Source of the DNA: Pectinophora gossypiella
Taxonomy: Eukaryota > Arthropoda > Insecta > Lepidoptera > Gelechiidae
Length of the DNA stretch: 64,000 nt
Assembly (NCBI RefSeq): GCF_024362695.1
Contig: NC_065424.1
Coordinates: 1,586,786 to 1,650,785, forward strand
Direction of reading: 5' to 3'
Made by a program: the position numbers and the translations under genes. This document shows, piece by piece, positions 63,534-64,000 of this stretch (within the stretch, counting starts at the first letter, position 1; each line of letters opens with the position of its first letter). The notes beneath the pieces are model-generated. The model had not been told where the DNA came from. It was given only the letters and a program-made list of their open reading frames with translations, and made no database searches.

Positions 63534-64000
63534 TCACAAGCAACCACGCAAGTGACATTCTGAATTCCAGCCCAGGGGCTAGCCAAGTTGCAAACGCAAT
63601 TTATAGCAATATGTTCCAGGCAACCTTTGGATATAAATGAATTTAATAAAAGCGTAGCGTTCATCCTCACTGTCTATTGTCATAATGGTTTGCAATTGTG
63701 GCCAATTATAAAAACAACTTTTATCAGATTAGAAATAGTAGTGATTTCCGGTGAAATCCGGTTATCTACGTGAATGCATACAATATTAGAATTCCGACTC
63801 GATATTTTTTATTTGTAAAACTAGCGCGAGAGAATGCTATGCACTCGGAGAATGCCAATTATATATGAGCTTCGCGATCCGTTGCCGCTCGCGCCAATGA
63901 CAGCGTTGAGCGAGTAGACCATAATGTTGGAATTATCTTCAATTCACGTCCTTTTTTTGAAGTACTTAACTTATTGAAGATTTGCCGGACAAAGGGGGGG
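63534..64000. other. Unassigned DNA to window end
   Basis: Short opposed frames only. The window ends in a G run. Confidence 0.3.

Overview
The window looks like intergenic or intronic DNA from a moth or butterfly. That call rests on AT-rich sequence, tRNA-headed SINEs of the type common in Lepidoptera, several non-LTR retrotransposon lineages, and many short foldback (MITE-like) elements. I recognise no host gene, rRNA or functional tRNA gene. The only long open frames are the reverse-transcriptase frames of two retrotransposons. SINE-A to D, L-A to L-D, RTE-1 to 5 and MITE-1 to 7 are labels local to this answer; I could not compare them with named repeat libraries.

Layout. 0-5.5 kb: opposed SINE-A fragments, a ~520 bp foldback element, a palindromic MITE family, and two more inverted-repeat elements near 4.6 and 5.0 kb. 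5.5-8.3 kb: a 5'-truncated LINE (L-A, open RT frame of 717 codons) with a heptamer tail, followed by a SINE-B with its target-site duplication (TSD). 8.8-17 kb: SINEs of all four families, a second decayed L-A 3' end, an L-C 3' end, and RTE C-terminal remnants. 17.35-20.78 kb: an antisense LINE (L-B) with endonuclease plus RT, joined tail-to-tail to a SINE-C fragment, the whole unit bracketed by one 14-bp direct repeat. 20.9-25.2 kb: two local duplications, and an L-C 3' end split by an RTE insertion with a 12-bp TSD. 25-46 kb: mostly short repeats, including hairpins at 26.35, 32.2, 39.4, 44.0 and 45.9 kb. 46-64 kb: a complete SINE-D and a complete SINE-A with TSDs, a ~210 bp GT microsatellite, a TTAA-flanked 282 bp element, a 415 bp tandem duplication, and a MITE nested inside another MITE near 62 kb.

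How the parts work together. The LINEs supply endonuclease and reverse transcriptase; the SINEs and MITEs carry no coding capacity. SINE-A, B and C have different heads but share one central block, and the tails of SINE-B and SINE-C resemble the 3' end of the RTE-1 LINE, which suggests they borrow RTE machinery. MITE-like elements would depend on transposases encoded elsewhere. The clearest information here is the insertion order recorded by nested elements and their TSDs. I found no convincing previously undescribed functional system; the best candidates for a closer look are the composite LINE/SINE insertion and the shared SINE architecture.
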